Source: Stropharia rugosoannulata (taxonomy: Eukaryota > Basidiomycota > Agaricomycetes > Agaricales > Strophariaceae). Taken from it: 64,000 nt of DNA. The notes under the pieces were generated by a model that ran no database searches, was not told where the DNA came from, and saw nothing but the letters and a program-made list of their open reading frames with translations. A program made the translations under genes and the position numbers. Of the stretch, positions 10,932 through 22,829 are shown piece after piece. Positions within the stretch are counted from its first letter, which is position 1; each line of letters opens with the position of its first letter. The stretch spans positions 558,001 through 622,000 of the forward strand of contig JANCIK010000013.1 in NCBI GenBank assembly GCA_028532985.1, in the 5' to 3' direction.

Positions 10932-11318
10932 ATGACAAAGACCTCACACTCCCCAAGCAGCACCTCTCATAATGCCGTCTCCAGAAGCTACCGCATGGCT
11001 CAAACAGGTATGTCTCCCAGCCGGAAGAAGGTCGACTCGACTGACACTCATCCTTCTTTGATGTTCACAGAATATGGTGAAAGAATCTCGCGCTCGGTGT
11101 TCGCCGCCATCGATTTCTAACAGTGTATCGCGCGTATACAGGGCCTCCAAGTCTGCGTCGCCTCCTTTGGCATGGGTGTCCTCGTCGGGCTTGCTGCTAC
11201 GGGATCGAAGTTCAAAATCCAGCTCGACAAAACAGGTGTAGTCATCTACGTCAACCCTGAAGAGCTTCAAAAACCGGCGGGAAGTGGATGGGTTCCTGCA
11301 AACGCGCCCGAACTCTAA
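10932..11318 (+). CDS. Small single-pass membrane protein, uncharacterised
   Basis: Three short exons, 10932-11007, 11071-11096 and 11142-11318, join in frame across introns of 63 and 45 nt to give about 92 residues. The protein has a Ser/Thr-rich N-terminus, then ERISRSGLQVCVASFGMGV leading into a hydrophobic segment of roughly 18 residues (VASFGMGVLVGLAATG), then a short tail with FKIQLDKTGVVIYVNPEEL and a proline-containing end. One membrane helix with a small soluble domain is what can be seen. I do not recognise the family. The gene is too short for a simple ORF scan and was found from splice signals. It lies tail-to-tail with the DUF4139 gene, 159 bp apart. Confidence comes from three consistent splice junctions and the coherent hydrophobic profile. 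Confidence 0.6.
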
Positions 11319-11477
11319 GCAGAGACATGATTTTTGAACGCTACGCTTGAGGAGTAAAATTATCATAGGAAGAAATAAACTGCACCTATTTTGTACCTTA
11401 TTAATTATTAATGAACAACTATCCAAAGAAAATGTACGACAAGATAGATCCCAGAATTAGAGAGATGAGCGGAACCT

Positions 11478-13524
11478 TCAATAAGTGGTGGTGGTGTCTG
11501 GTTCGTAATGCACCCCATGGTCGTGTAACGCCGCGACAGTGGCTTGTGAGGGAGAGGTCACCTCCCATTGTAGGTGGAGGTTGACCATGGACTGCGGGGC
11601 AAGGGAACACATCCACTTGAGCAAGCCGTCCTTCCCTAGCATTTCTATGTCTCCGCCTTCCGAAGTATGATACCACGAAGCAGTAACGCCTTCCTCGATT
11701 TCGGCCAGGGGAATGGGTTTCGGCTCACCGGGAGCAGCAGGCTTCGGTGTGAGGTCGGGACTTCTCAGGGACACACTGATTTGCGAGTCATCCGACACTG
11801 GGATCTGTTCCACGACGGTGAGCCCGTCGATAGGTGTCAATTTGGTGTTGTAAACGGTTATGCGTTGGGAGAAGAGTGTGGTCGTAGTTTTGCCGTAGAA
11901 CCCGGTTTTACTTTCTTTTGATAGGCGCGGATGATATACAGCGCGAATAGATTGATCAATACTGAAATGAGGGTCAGTATACTCAGAAGGGAATCTGAAT
12001 GGAGAAAACACACCCTAGGGGACAAATGAAAACCTCCCCAGGACCAACTAAAGGCATGTTAAACGCGGAGATATAACTCCCGTCGACATAGACATTAGCT
12101 TTGCCAGGAATAAGGGTGAACTGTGAGTTGTTGTGAACCCTAGCCTATTACAAGTCAACATGGAGTGCTGTCAAAAATTACGGGAGTACATACTGTTAAA
12201 CGAGTCCTAGAATCGTGTTTAGGTACTGATATCCATGTCAACTGGCCAAATAAGTCAAATTCTTGTATAGTGAAGTTATGGTTTTGTCCATCTGAAGGCA
12301 CAGTGATTGGCCCAGGGATGGAATAAGTTGCGCTGAGGTCCCCTTTTGATGTAACTTGCGTGAAGCGATAGGAAGGAACATCGTTATCCAGATACTCGTT
12401 GCTCCCGATGACGGACACTTCGAAATCGTCTACATCCTTTTCAACTCCGAGAACACTGACTACACGTTGCTTGAATGAATTGACGTTGGACGGCTTCGCT
12501 GACACGATTGCTTTAGATATTGACAGTTTCCACGGAGAAATGGTTGGTAATGTAACTGCGAAAGTTGGTGTAGCAGTTTCTAGTGTTACTGGTACACTTG
12601 TCCATGCCTACAATATGTTGTTATTAGTTTGACTTCTAAGCTTTAGGTCATGATTGATATTGATATGAAAGACGCACCTCGCCAGTTACTTGGTTAATGG
12701 CGCCTTTATATACAACATGTACAGGCGTTTCCTTCTCTTCTGTAGACACCCGGATGTCGTAGGTAGCGCTCCATGTAGCAGATCCGACAACTTTGGGGGA
12801 CTTTCAGTTATGAAACGGTTGAATGGTATACGACTGCACTCACCATACACCAGCTGTATCTCATAGTCCCCCTCTTCTTGAGCGATAAAACCTACGGTGG
12901 CCACCGTTCGCAGCTCGCTATTGGCAGCTCGCTGTCCTTGGAGTCGCCCCCTTTCCTCGGAGATATCTTTTTCGACTATCTGCAGTTCCTTCTCGAGATC
13001 CACGATGCGTGTTTCATACGTTTTCGTGGTGGACTCGTAAGTTTCCATGATTGTAGGCAATTGGGCGACATCTACATGCTGGGCATTGAGAGTATCAAGA
13101 TATTTCTCAAGTCCTTCCAGGCACCGTTTACATCGACTTATAGAGAGTTCGCAGTCCACCTTCTTCGTACTGAGGGAAGTGAGGACGTCGGACGTTGTCA
13201 AGGGTTTGATGGGATGGGCGTAGACGACGGATACATCGTGAATAGTACCAGAACCGCGTCCCTCAACTCTTAACATAGATATATGCGTTAGAAAGATGTC
13301 TTCGCGGGAATTTACGAGACGTACCGCAATGTCTCGTTTTCCAACGCGTTCGGCAGGCTTGATATCACGAGTTTGTTGGCCCCCGCTGTCGCCGAAAACT
13401 TATACAGACGCGACACCTCCGCTTTGCTCGAGTACAAGTCAACGTTGGTAATTCTGCTGTCCTTCTGAGTATCTAGCTCGATCAAGTGGACGTCGGACGC
13501 CACATTTCCTGAGGAATTCGCCAT
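11478..13524 (-). CDS. DUF4140/DUF4139 (mucoidy-inhibitor-A-like) protein
   Basis: Six exons (13325-13524, 12844-13268, 12678-12790, 12194-12607, 12014-12144, 11478-11961) join in frame through introns of 49-70 nt. The protein starts MANSSGNVASD and shows an N-terminal DUF4140 domain (ITNVDLYSSKAEVSRLYKF, then SVVYAHPIKPL). A long coiled coil follows (about residues 90-160, heptads around ETYESTTKTYETRIVDLEKE). The DUF4139 beta-rich domain runs from GSATWSATYDIRVST and GEAWTSVPVTLETATP to the terminal WEVTSP. Family members are widespread in bacteria and eukaryotes (C. elegans F37C4.5 type), probably cytosolic, with no established function. Length, about 588 residues, fits. No breaks or missing blocks were found. 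The gene is divergent from nothing close; 0.8 kb separates it from the LRR array. Confidence 0.85.
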
Positions 13525-14323
13525 GGGAAAGTCGGACGGGAAAAGGTGCTGACAGCAGAGCGTTGATTATATGCGTCTCCAACGCGTCTGTTGGAGATAA
13601 AAATCGGTGATATGCAACTACCAGCACGAAGGCGAAGTGCAACGCATTACGCAACGTACCATACGCGATAAATTGTATAATATTGGTTGCCAACGTTGTG
13701 CTCTCTGCTTGCCAACAAGCCGACAAATGTATGCAGGCCAAATTTTGCGTAGCATGGCACTGTCTGGATGTGAGAGGTCGCAAATAGGCTGAGATTCATA
13801 TATCATGTCGGCTGAGAAAATGCTGGGAACCACTAAGGCTGACACTGTTGACTCAAGAGTCAGTAATCTGTAGTCGATATTGGGAGTTTCTCGGACACTT
13901 CCGAGTTACGTAAGTATACTCCTAGCCTGTTGAATGGCACTTGTTGCACACAATTTCAGTCTAACCTAACTCCCGTCTTACTGCGGCCTCACTGCGGCTT
14001 GGCCGTCGACTTACTGCTGGTTATTCATACCTTCTCGCGGTCTTTCTTTCTTGCACAGCCCGCTCATACAAGGTACACCCAGTGCTCAACTCAAAGACTT
14101 TGAAGAGCGCCTTGAAATCATAGAGCCTTTAAGTTCGTGTTATTTTCGTGCTGGCCGTCACTGTATACATAGGAAAGGGGATTCATCCAGATGTATTTTA
14201 CGATTGCTATTTTCCAATCGCCTTCTGATTACTAGTACAGGGCTTAAGACCTATTATCTACGGCACCTGCATGCACGCTACATATCTGCATTTCCGGTGG
14301 AGAGTAGACCCATGACTCCGAAT
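13525..14323. other. Spacer upstream of the DUF4139 gene
   Basis: No coding signal with family motifs. It should hold the DUF4139 promoter at its left end and the 3' flank of the first LRR-array gene at its right end. Confidence 0.35.
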
Positions 14324-16343
14324 CTACAAGACACTGACACCACTTTCCGTGGATGATTTGGCCGTGGCATTCAACTTCGACTGAAGTATTTTGTCTGTAT
14401 TGCGTACTTTTTGGCACATCTTGACAAGGTCATTGACATCTGCCCAGTCCTCGCTCCGATGTCTGAAGCGCGTGAGTATATCTTTCAGGCCAGGATATAA
14501 AAAGCAGATGTAGTGAGCTAGAGCAAGCCTAATCTCCCTTGATATCTCAAATGTATCAATGGAGCCGACCGATAGGTACTTTAGACCATGTGAAATGCAT
14601 GCTTCGTCCACCAAGTTGACAGGGATATCTTCACCATCTAGAATGTCTTCGATGGAAATGCGACATTGGAGCTCCAGCAAGTTTGGATAGTGCTGGGCGA
14701 TTACTCCAAGCGTTGGAACTGTAATAACTGTTGCATTCAGTGTGCTGTCGGCAGGGAAATACAAGGACTGCATGGCTCTAGGACTTCCGGGAGCAGTTGG
14801 AAGATCGCCCAAAATCTGATCGAGACCAGGAATAATCCAATCACCTATGTGAAGTTTCTTGATATTTGATGACAGAATTAGTCTCAAAGAGTGCTGTAAA
14901 AATTCAGGGGAACTCGACATCGTGGATACCCAGGGATAGCAAGATGACAACACCAACGAGTCGATACAATTAGTATTCCGGTAGAGGAATTCTTCAACTA
15001 ATAGCGCAAAATGATTGGGTTGTAGCACAAGTTTCCCCTTTTCCATCTCTCTTTGATGCTCATGTTTTATGTCGCGACATTTAGCACAGATCCATTCGTC
15101 GACATCAAATGCAGGACCCTCGCATTCTACGATTCCTTGTCTCTTGGACTTGTAGAAAGTATGGCCGTCGCTCCCAGGTAACTTGCCTAGTGATGATGAT
15201 GTCCAATCTGAAGTCTCCTTAAAAACAACATCACAGTTTGCATCGTGTGACTGTAATAGCCTGTCGGTCAAGTGGCGTGGAATGGTTAATTCTCCTTCTA
15301 AGACAAGGGTCAAAGATACGTCAGTCACAGCGCATGGGCGAAGGTAATGAAGCACATCGTTTTGAAGGCGTATATCACCCACGATGACAAGAGTTGTGAG
15401 TTGGGGGAAAGGCGATGACGAAGGTGTGGGTTCTGAAGGATCATGGCAACTTTTATCTGGTTCGATTTCATCAGAGGTGTTTTGAAGGCTTGAAGGAGTG
15501 TAATGATAATAACAACCAGTGCGAATATCCACATGTAGGAATTGAAGTTCTGGTAAAGCTGAAAGTTCTAAGAAAAAATTAAAGACAAGTACCTCCGCAG
15601 CCTCCGTTATCTGAAGGCGACGAAGGTGAGAGAACCGGGGGATGATCTGAAAGACCTTGTTATTCAGTGGCGCTGAACCAATTTTAATATTCAAAAGGTT
15701 TGGGACTTGGCAGACGAGTTCCTTAATGAAGGCAGAGATGGTGATTCGATCTGAATACGCAATATCAGACACGTCCAGGGTTTCCAAAGAGGGAACGAGG
15801 CAGAACCAGATGTAACAAAGCTCTGAGGACGCTTTGGTTATGCGAAGATGCTTCAAGGAGGACAGAAGAGGGGTCCGAGTGTTTAGTACCGTAAGTCGCG
15901 TAATAATGTCCGGGGATACTGCGACCTGGTCAGCCTTTTGACCGCGATCCGTCAATCGAAATTCATTGCAACGCCTTGTATATGCTAGCGTTTCTCTGAG
16001 ATCGGAAGACATGAGCGGTTCCTCTACGTGCTTAGCACTTACATTCAGGTCTGAAGGAATTGGAATAGATAAGATGCACTAACATAGGTCTTATTTTCAA
16101 TGACGAGGCCGGGCAGCATTTTAATGATGGGCAAGAATGATGAAAGTGTGATAGGCTGGATTTCCCCTGTATTCGTATGTCAGATCTTATGCGCACATGG
16201 GTAGTGACGAACAGCTTACCTGTGGTATTGGAAGTTTGAGTTTTCGAATCACTCCCGACAGTCATAGCATCTTGAATAAGACACCTACCTGTACCCATTA
16301 TATCTCCATTGGGAACATCGAGATCATTGTCTTGAGAGCCCAT
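14324..16343 (-). CDS. F-box-less LRR-like protein, array member 1
   Basis: Exons 16220-16343, 16084-16166 and 14324-16030 join in frame to 637 residues. Exon 1 codes for a polar N-terminus (MGSQDNDLDVPNGD); an ATG at 16373 is also in frame. Exon 2 codes for LSSFLPIIKMLPGLVIEN, which matches the segment that follows the F-box in the gene at 33957 (LFPLLKILPAF). Exon 3 carries irregular leucine-rich repeats (PLLSSLKHLRI, VPSLETLDVS, FSHLRRLQI, LPELQFLHV, FPQLTTLVI) and a C-terminal helical end (DVNDLVKMCQKVRN). No F-box is present. Around residues 375-395 there is an insert with ECEGP and, about ten residues on, CAKC, which looks like a small metal-binding knuckle. F-box/LRR proteins select substrates for SCF ubiquitin ligases; without the F-box that role is not implied. 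Three paralogues follow upstream with the same exon plan. Confidence 0.8.
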
Positions 16344-16740
16344 AATGTTCTGGAAGATAGATATGACGGACACTGATACTTAAGAGTTTAAGAAAACAGT
16401 TTAATCGCCCAATCACTGTTCAAATAGCAGCAAGGCCGGGGCCTTGGTATCTTTCAAACCAGATAAGCGCCTATATCGTGGGATCGGATTAAGTATGCAT
16501 GCTGTGTCACGATCGTTCGCCGAGAAGCGCTGCCACCGGTTGGCTGCTAAGGTTTCTTGAGAAAAATTCATATCAATGACAACAGGAGCAATGCTTGCAA
16601 TGACTATATGGATATCTAGAATACCCCACTTTGTGTTTAGTACTAAATACATTGGATAACGCGATGTCGTTGCGATGTCGTTTCAAGAGATGTCGGCAAC
16701 AAACATTTCGTACAGTAGCCTGCAATACTATGTACTTACA
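16344..16740. other. Spacer between array members 1 and 2
   Basis: Promoter of array member 1 and 3' flank of member 2, which end about 400 bp apart. No additional gene is visible. Confidence 0.35.
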
Positions 16741-18734
16741 TTACCCGACCGTCCTCACCGCCCATTGAGCCATTTTTATGAGCTGATCAACATTTTCCCA
16801 GCTAACTTCCGAGCATCCCTTGTGAGTTACCAATTTCTCCAAAGACGGGAAAAGAGACCAGAGGTATTTGGCAATTTCCGATTCTTTCTTCGGACCAAAT
16901 TCCGAGCTTCCTCCGACAGAAAGCACATGTAGGCCATGCCCCTTAATGTTCTCTCTCTGTAGGTCAAATCCAAAATGTTCCTTTGAGAGAGATATTTGAC
17001 ACTGGAGCTCCATGAGGTCGGGGAAGTTTTGAGCTATCAAGCACAGTGTCGATAGTCCAATTTGTTCAGATTCGTCCATAGAACTAGTGACTGGGAGACA
17101 GATGCATTTTAGCGGTAATGGTATTTTTAACGACGCGGCATTTCTGAATGCCATTTCAACATCGTCTAATTTGCAGTCCCTAACTTCAATAGAGGATAAA
17201 GAAGGATGGGATAGAGCTTGACAGAATGTGGATAAGGGAAAAGCAGATAATTTGACTGGCTGATTGGGGCTCTTAAGTGCCGAATACTTGTACCCAATAA
17301 CCAGATTCTCAATACATCCCCGGCTAAGGATGGTTTCAACAATGGACACAAATTCTTCGCCATGCTGCAAGTATTGATCCATTGCCATTTCCCTGCTATC
17401 GCGCTGTGCCCAAACGCTTGGCCTAGCGATGTAAATTCGAGAAGAAGTGTCAGGCACAACACGGAATAGAGTAAGATTCACCTCCTTAACTTCACCAGGG
17501 AAAAGGTGGTAGATCAAGTCGCGTATGAGGTGAATCTGGCTCACAATGGATATTTTTTTAAGAGAGGGAAAGGGAGCTGAGGGCCGCCTGGCAGGCACCA
17601 TGATTGATTGGGTGGCCCTGTGTCTGATTTCAACACTACTAGTAGCCGATGAGTTAACCATTTCTGTGCCTACAGTCGGTGGGGGCCCAGCAGTAGAATG
17701 CGCCACATATTCAAAAGTTGAACTAGCTTCAAATGTAAAGGAGTTCAATCCTAATAAGGCCGAAACCTCTTGAAAGAATTTGAATGTTAAAGAGTTCGTC
17801 GCACCAATAATGGTAAGCTGACGAAGATTGTGGAACTGTAGCGAGGTCTGTAGAACACCGTGAGATAGCAGTCCTGGACCTAGAGAAATGGATGAAACCC
17901 CTGGAGTCTGGTGTAAAAGCTCCTTGAGAAAGTAGGAAATGGTGACGTGATGGTGAGATGGAATTTCGGCGACCTCCAACCTTTCAAGGGAGGGGGTAAC
18001 CAAGAGGTCGAGATAGTCAAGACAGCGATCTGCATTAGCGAGCGAAAGATGTCTGAGAGAGCATAGAAAGGGTGAGTCGGGATTTTGAAATTTGGCCAGT
18101 CGGGTGATGGTGTTTGGGGAGACCTTTGGGTAGTCGCCATCACAATTGTCAGTCAAAATAAAGCTGTTAACGCGGCCAGCAAACTCGACAAATCCCTGGG
18201 TACTACTGGAAGAGAGAGGGGCATCCAGATGCTAAATGTTGGAGTCAGATGTATTCGAGTCCATGTAAAACCAACTACTACTAACATAAGTGTTATCTTC
18301 AAGAATTAGGCCCTTCAACTTCTCAATTATAGGCACGAAGGAGTTCACTGCTACAGGTTCCACTACGCTTTTCTCTGTACGCACGAATTTTACAAGTCAA
18401 ATTAAACATGTGTCAGAAAGAGTTTGAGTTTCTACCTACCCCTGAGCATTTCCTCTTTTTTACCACTGATGCCGGAGGAGCCACATTGCACTTCGTTGGT
18501 AGACATTGATAAAGGCAGAGCTTGCGGGATATCTAAGTTATTTATGAGAGAAACGGTACGTCAGCTGTCAAATAACGGCTCAGATTAACCATACCACTCA
18601 CCGCCAACGCCGGTAGTAGCCTTGTGTTCTTGATCTTCCAGTTTAGTAATTGAAGAATTGTTATCCAGATCCCTGTTTTCAGTATTTCCTGTCTCGGTGG
18701 GAGCAGCAGAAGAGATGAAGTGGGTCCAGTCCAT
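16741..18734 (-). CDS. F-box-less LRR-like protein, array member 2 (longer N-terminus, no Cys insert)
   Basis: Exons 18602-18734, 18440-18532, 18286-18374 and 16741-18231 join in frame to 601 residues. Member 2 has one exon more than members 1, 3 and 4. The first exon (MDWTHFISSAAPTETGN) and second exon give a polar, Ser/Glu-rich N-terminus of about 75 residues. Exon 3 is the conserved VNSFVPIIEKLKGLILEDN block. Exon 4 has the leucine-rich core (FLCSLRHLSLANADRCLDY, TPSLERLEVAE, FHNLRQLTI) and the C-terminal VDQLIKMAQWAVRTVG. The Cys-CxxC insert of the other members is missing; the corresponding place reads SREMAMDQYLQHGEE, so the protein is shorter there. A start at the ATG at 18506 would drop the first exon. 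No F-box is seen. Function unknown. Confidence 0.75.
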
Positions 18735-19178
18735 TATTTATCTCAGTATGAATGGCTTGTACGAAGTGAGAAGTAGTCAAGGTGTCCACGCAACAATTCC
18801 GCAACCGTGCGATATTCAAATAAGCGCCCATTATGTCGTGGGAATAGAGTACTTTATGACAAACCTGAAGCACGTTACTGCGACATGAGGCCGCACCTAC
18901 TGACCAGCTACCATGATCCAATCATGCTGTAGAACTTCAGAGCCTTCAATGTATATGTAGACTGCCTCGACTTGCTTTGTGGTTACTATTTTTAACACTA
19001 CTTGACACACGTTTTATGAACTTTTCCCGACTGCCCGAATAGCTATAGTAAAACTTAGAGACTCTTCCAAATGGCAAATGCATCCAAGTATAGCAATTTT
19101 CATTATTGTCAACATACAGCCTGAAAGAGGGAAAAAGTTGTGGTTCAAAAACCAAGATAAGAAGGCAGAGTGACAACT
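18735..19178. other. Spacer between array members 2 and 3
   Basis: About 440 bp without a supported gene. It holds the promoter of array member 2 and the 3' flank of member 3. Confidence 0.35.
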
Positions 19179-21170
19179 TCATTTGGTTATATCATTTGCG
19201 GAACCAAGCAATTGAAGGCGATTCTCCACTGTACTACGCACCGTTTTACACATCTTCACGAGCTCATGAATAGAATCCCAGTCCGTTTTTTGCTTTCCCT
19301 TGTGCGTCCTTATATTCTCCAGGTGAGGATATAACAAAGAGATATAGGGAGCGATAGCAACCTTGATCTCTATTGGTATCTCAATTTCGTCGCTAGAGCC
19401 TACAGATAGAACTCGGAGATTATGGATGATGGCAGCTTGTGCAGCGATGTCGACGGAGAGCGCTTCAGCATCTAGGTTCCCTGATTTGAAAGAAACACAG
19501 CATTGAAGTTCGATCAAATTGGGAAATTTTTGAGCAATGACACCAAGCATTGTGGGCCCAACCACTGTGTTTAGTGCAGCGTCAACCGGAAGATACAAAT
19601 ACTCCATGCGTCGGACAGAACTTGGTGTGAGGCTGAGTATAAGTTCGTCAATTCCAGGAATGGTCCAATTACAAACTTCGAGCTTCTCGAGATTTGATTG
19701 CAAAATCTTCTTGAAAACCTGTGATGATAGTTCGAGGGGAGCATTCGACTCTTGTTTAGAATCTGGCGCCTGATTTAAATCACTGAGGTAAAATGAGTCT
19801 AGTCGGATTGATTCTAATGACCCCGCATACTCGATGAATTCTATCATCAGTAGTGAGAAGAAGTCAACCTGAGCGATAAACTGCCGGGATATTTTAAGCT
19901 CCTCACAATCAGGACATATGTTGCGCCTTTTAATAGAGCCGTCGACAGGGCCTAAACAAGTGACGGTAATCCATTTTTTATCTTCAGGCCGGCGTCTCTT
20001 GAATGTATGAGTGGGTACGGATTCAAACCGACCGCTGCTTCGAAAGGGTTCCTCTAAGGTCCAGTGTTGTGGCATGACGAATTTCTCGTGTATGAGGGTT
20101 AATGAGATTTTAGTAACAGTATGTGGGCGGAGGTAATGAAGCACGTCATGCACAAGGGATATGGGGCCTGTAATAGATAAGTCTCTGAGCTGCGGAAATG
20201 AAGCAGTGGATGTCTCCGAGTCCAAAGTGTCGTGGTTCCAGTTAATTGGTTCCGCCTTGGTATCAGTAGGTTCGGGACCCGGTTCTGTAGGATCGTAGGC
20301 ATTGTAGAGGGCAAACCTGGCGTCAATTTCAAGCAATTGGAGCTCGGGTAATGTTGAAAGTGCTCCCAGTAAGCTGTAGCTCAAAGTCAGCGCCGCTCTC
20401 TGTATTTTGAGTTGACGAAGGTTCTGGAATTGGAGAATACAGTCAAGTCCTGCAGCAGGGAAATCTCCTTGACCAATTTCGACACTTCTAAGCCCCGGGA
20501 CTTTGAACATCAGCTCTTTAAGGAAGGTAGTAATGGTGGTTTCATCCGACTTCTCTATAAACTCTATTTCCAAACTCTCGAGAGAAGGGACTAAGCAAAA
20601 CCAGAGATATGATAGATCTGAAGACGCTGATATGATCTGGAGACGCTGTAGGGATGATAGCAAGGGTGTACTGGCATCTCGTATCAGAAGCCGCGAAATG
20701 ATATCTGGGGATACCTTTGACGCAGGTTGTTGACCAGGTCCGGGCAAGACGTCCGTAAGTAAAAGTTCTTTGACACGGCTTGTGAAAGCCAATACTTTGG
20801 CTATATCATTATTTAGAAGAGGCCCGTGTACACGCTGTAAAGTATTGTATCAAAAACTAGGTATACAACTTAGATAAAGAACTGACATATGTATCATTGT
20901 CGATGGTAAGGCCTGGTAGTAGTTCGATAATAGGCAAAAATGAAACGAGGTGTTCTACAGCTTGCACGCTATCTTGAGCTAAATACAACGAACCTAAGTA
21001 CAGTCACAAGTTTATACTCCAATTGAAGACTCACCAGGCGCACTCTCTTTTTCGCCATTGTCACTGACTGTTGACTTCTGACCGCAACAACCTATAAGAT
21101 CCTGCTTTTCGGATATCTTCCCATCATCATCCTCAGCATCAGGAAACACGAATTGGTCTTCGAAGCTCAT
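19179..21170 (-). CDS. F-box-less LRR-like protein, array member 3
   Basis: Exons 21035-21170, 20887-20978 and 19179-20834 join in frame to 627 residues. Exon 1 codes for an acidic N-terminus (MSFEDQFVFPDAEDDD). Exon 2 has the shared LVSFLPIIELLPGLTIDND block, and exon 3 continues with RVHGPLLNNDIAKVLAFTSR. The leucine-rich core shows PLLSSLQRLQIISASSDL, VPSLESLEIE, FQNLRQLKIQ, LPELQLLEID and FPQLRDLSI. An insert near residue 365 has a Cys (TCLGPVDG) followed by CPDC, in the same place as ECEGP/CAKC of member 1. The C-terminus SIHELVKMCKTVRSTVEN matches members 1 and 2. Member 3 is the closest relative of member 1 by eye. No F-box, signal peptide or membrane helix is seen. Function unknown; protein-protein interaction through the repeats is an inference from the fold. 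Confidence 0.8.
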
Positions 21171-21493
21171 AAGAGTGTAAGGCTAGGTTAAGTGAGGCGT
21201 CGAAGCTCTTGAAGGAGTGTAAGCCGTAGCAGGCACCGTGACTGCTATTATCGAGGAACCGTGGGAAACTATAAGTACGAAAAGCTCCGAAACAATACAA
21301 GTCGCCAAAAGGAGTTGTCATCTGGCATTGACATTTGACGAATTGACCAGTTCTGTCATTTTGAGGATCAACTGCGAGTATTTTGCAGATTAACCTATCT
21401 TGTATAAGTTTTGTATAAACACTACATATTTCATATTATTGCACCGGTGACCAAGAACTTTACTTGTCTTTGGCCTTAGAAAAAAAATACAAA
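21171..21493. other. Spacer upstream of array member 3
   Basis: About 320 bp. A near-repeat of TCGAAGCTC...GAGTGTAAG occurs twice at 21160-21225. No gene is visible. Confidence 0.3.
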
Positions 21494-22829
21494 TCATACA
21501 GCATTCTCAGCCCCCTGCTTCTCTTTTTGTTCAGTAGACGTTGACCAAGAATCAAGTTGGTCTCGGACGTGGGAGGACACCATAGCTTCCGTATGACTTG
21601 ACTCCAGCTGTGACATACCCCCATCATTGACATTAAAATCAAGAGCCGAGACACCGACTGTATCAGGTTCTTTGACGGGCTTTTTTCCCGCCAGCGCAAG
21701 TCGGGCTACCATCAGCGTGGGCGCGAGACCCTAGGTGGCAAATAGAAATGTTAACGACGTTCGAAGCGTGAAGACAGAGAAAACACTTACCGCAATATTC
21801 ATAAAGAAGCTGCCCGTCCAGTTGCCCATCTCAAGCTTCCCTAGCTGAAGCGCATTGTGGACGACCAGGAATGCACTGACAGAGTAGAGGAGGGAAACGA
21901 CCGCATACGCCGCGGAAGACTGTATGAGCAGCTCAGCAATCTGGATGAAGGGACTGGCGTGCTGGCGAGCACTAGCCGCAGCATTTGAACGGGTCGTGGA
22001 GTAGATACGGTAGATGATGAGCAGTGTAGTGAGGATAGTCGTAGGCACGGTCATAAATATGGCAGCAGATAAGAGGTTGTTGAGTATGACTGAGGCGGCG
22101 TAGCTTGGGAACAAGTGCTGGGCACTAAATCCGATTATGTACGCCAGATAAAGACCTAAATTCACACCAATTCATGGAAACTTTAGTGACGTAGAATGGG
22201 CATGTGCATGTAAAAGGTAACTTACTTATTTCAGCTACCAGAAGAACTAATGAAGGAGCTATCCAACGGAACGAACGATCCCAAACATGATAACACCGCC
22301 ATATCTGACCAATTTTCATCTCTTAGCAAAAGAAACAACAAGAGTTTACTTACCAGCAAAGTATCGGCCACACTCGATGTAAGAAATACCAATATATCGG
22401 TTGTAATAATTCCCCACCCGGGCCCTTCGTATAGGACCAAGAAAGAGGAAGAGACAGGCTGGCCGATAACGGTCAACAACTGCGCGGCGGCAAACCACTG
22501 AAGTGCCATTTGCGCAATATTCGTAATAAAGAGAACTGTGATTAACGATAGCACAATGTAGCTCCGGCGAGATGCCTTGCTCCTGACTGATTTCACTGGT
22601 GAGGGGTGTTTAAAAATGATGGAACGTAATATATCCTCACGGTAGAGGTACATAGTACAACCATAAGCTGTAGTGTATGTGCCTATCACAAATTTAACCT
22701 CAGATCATTGAAGCAGATGAACAGTTTCTGCTACTTACCAGAAAGAAATATCGTCAACAGAACCGAATGAAAGGAAGAGCTGATTGAAGAAAGCTGGAAT
22801 GACTCGGAAGGGAGGAGGGTGACTGACAT
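21494..22829 (-). CDS. Multi-pass (about seven helices) membrane protein, fungal, uncharacterised
   Basis: Exons 22739-22829, 22354-22682, 22226-22304, 21791-22155 and 21494-21730 join in frame to 366 residues. The extracellular-type N-terminus is short (MSVTLLPSESFQLSSISS), and hydrophobic helices follow: SVLLTIFLSGTYTTAYGC, YIVLSLITVLFITNIAQMAL, a segment around IITTDILVFLTSSVADTLL, FRWIAPSLVLLVAEI, YLAYIIGFSAQ, MTVPTTILTTLLIIYRIY, YAVVSLLYSVSAFLVV and a last one near WTGSFFMNIAGLAPTL. The tail is about 75 residues, polar and Ser/Glu-rich, and should be cytosolic. The short WRCYHVWDR motif between helices is typical of a large group of mushroom seven-helix proteins with no assigned role. 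The gene sits between array members 3 and 4 on the same strand, with unrelated sequence; a shared function is possible but not shown. Confidence 0.75.
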
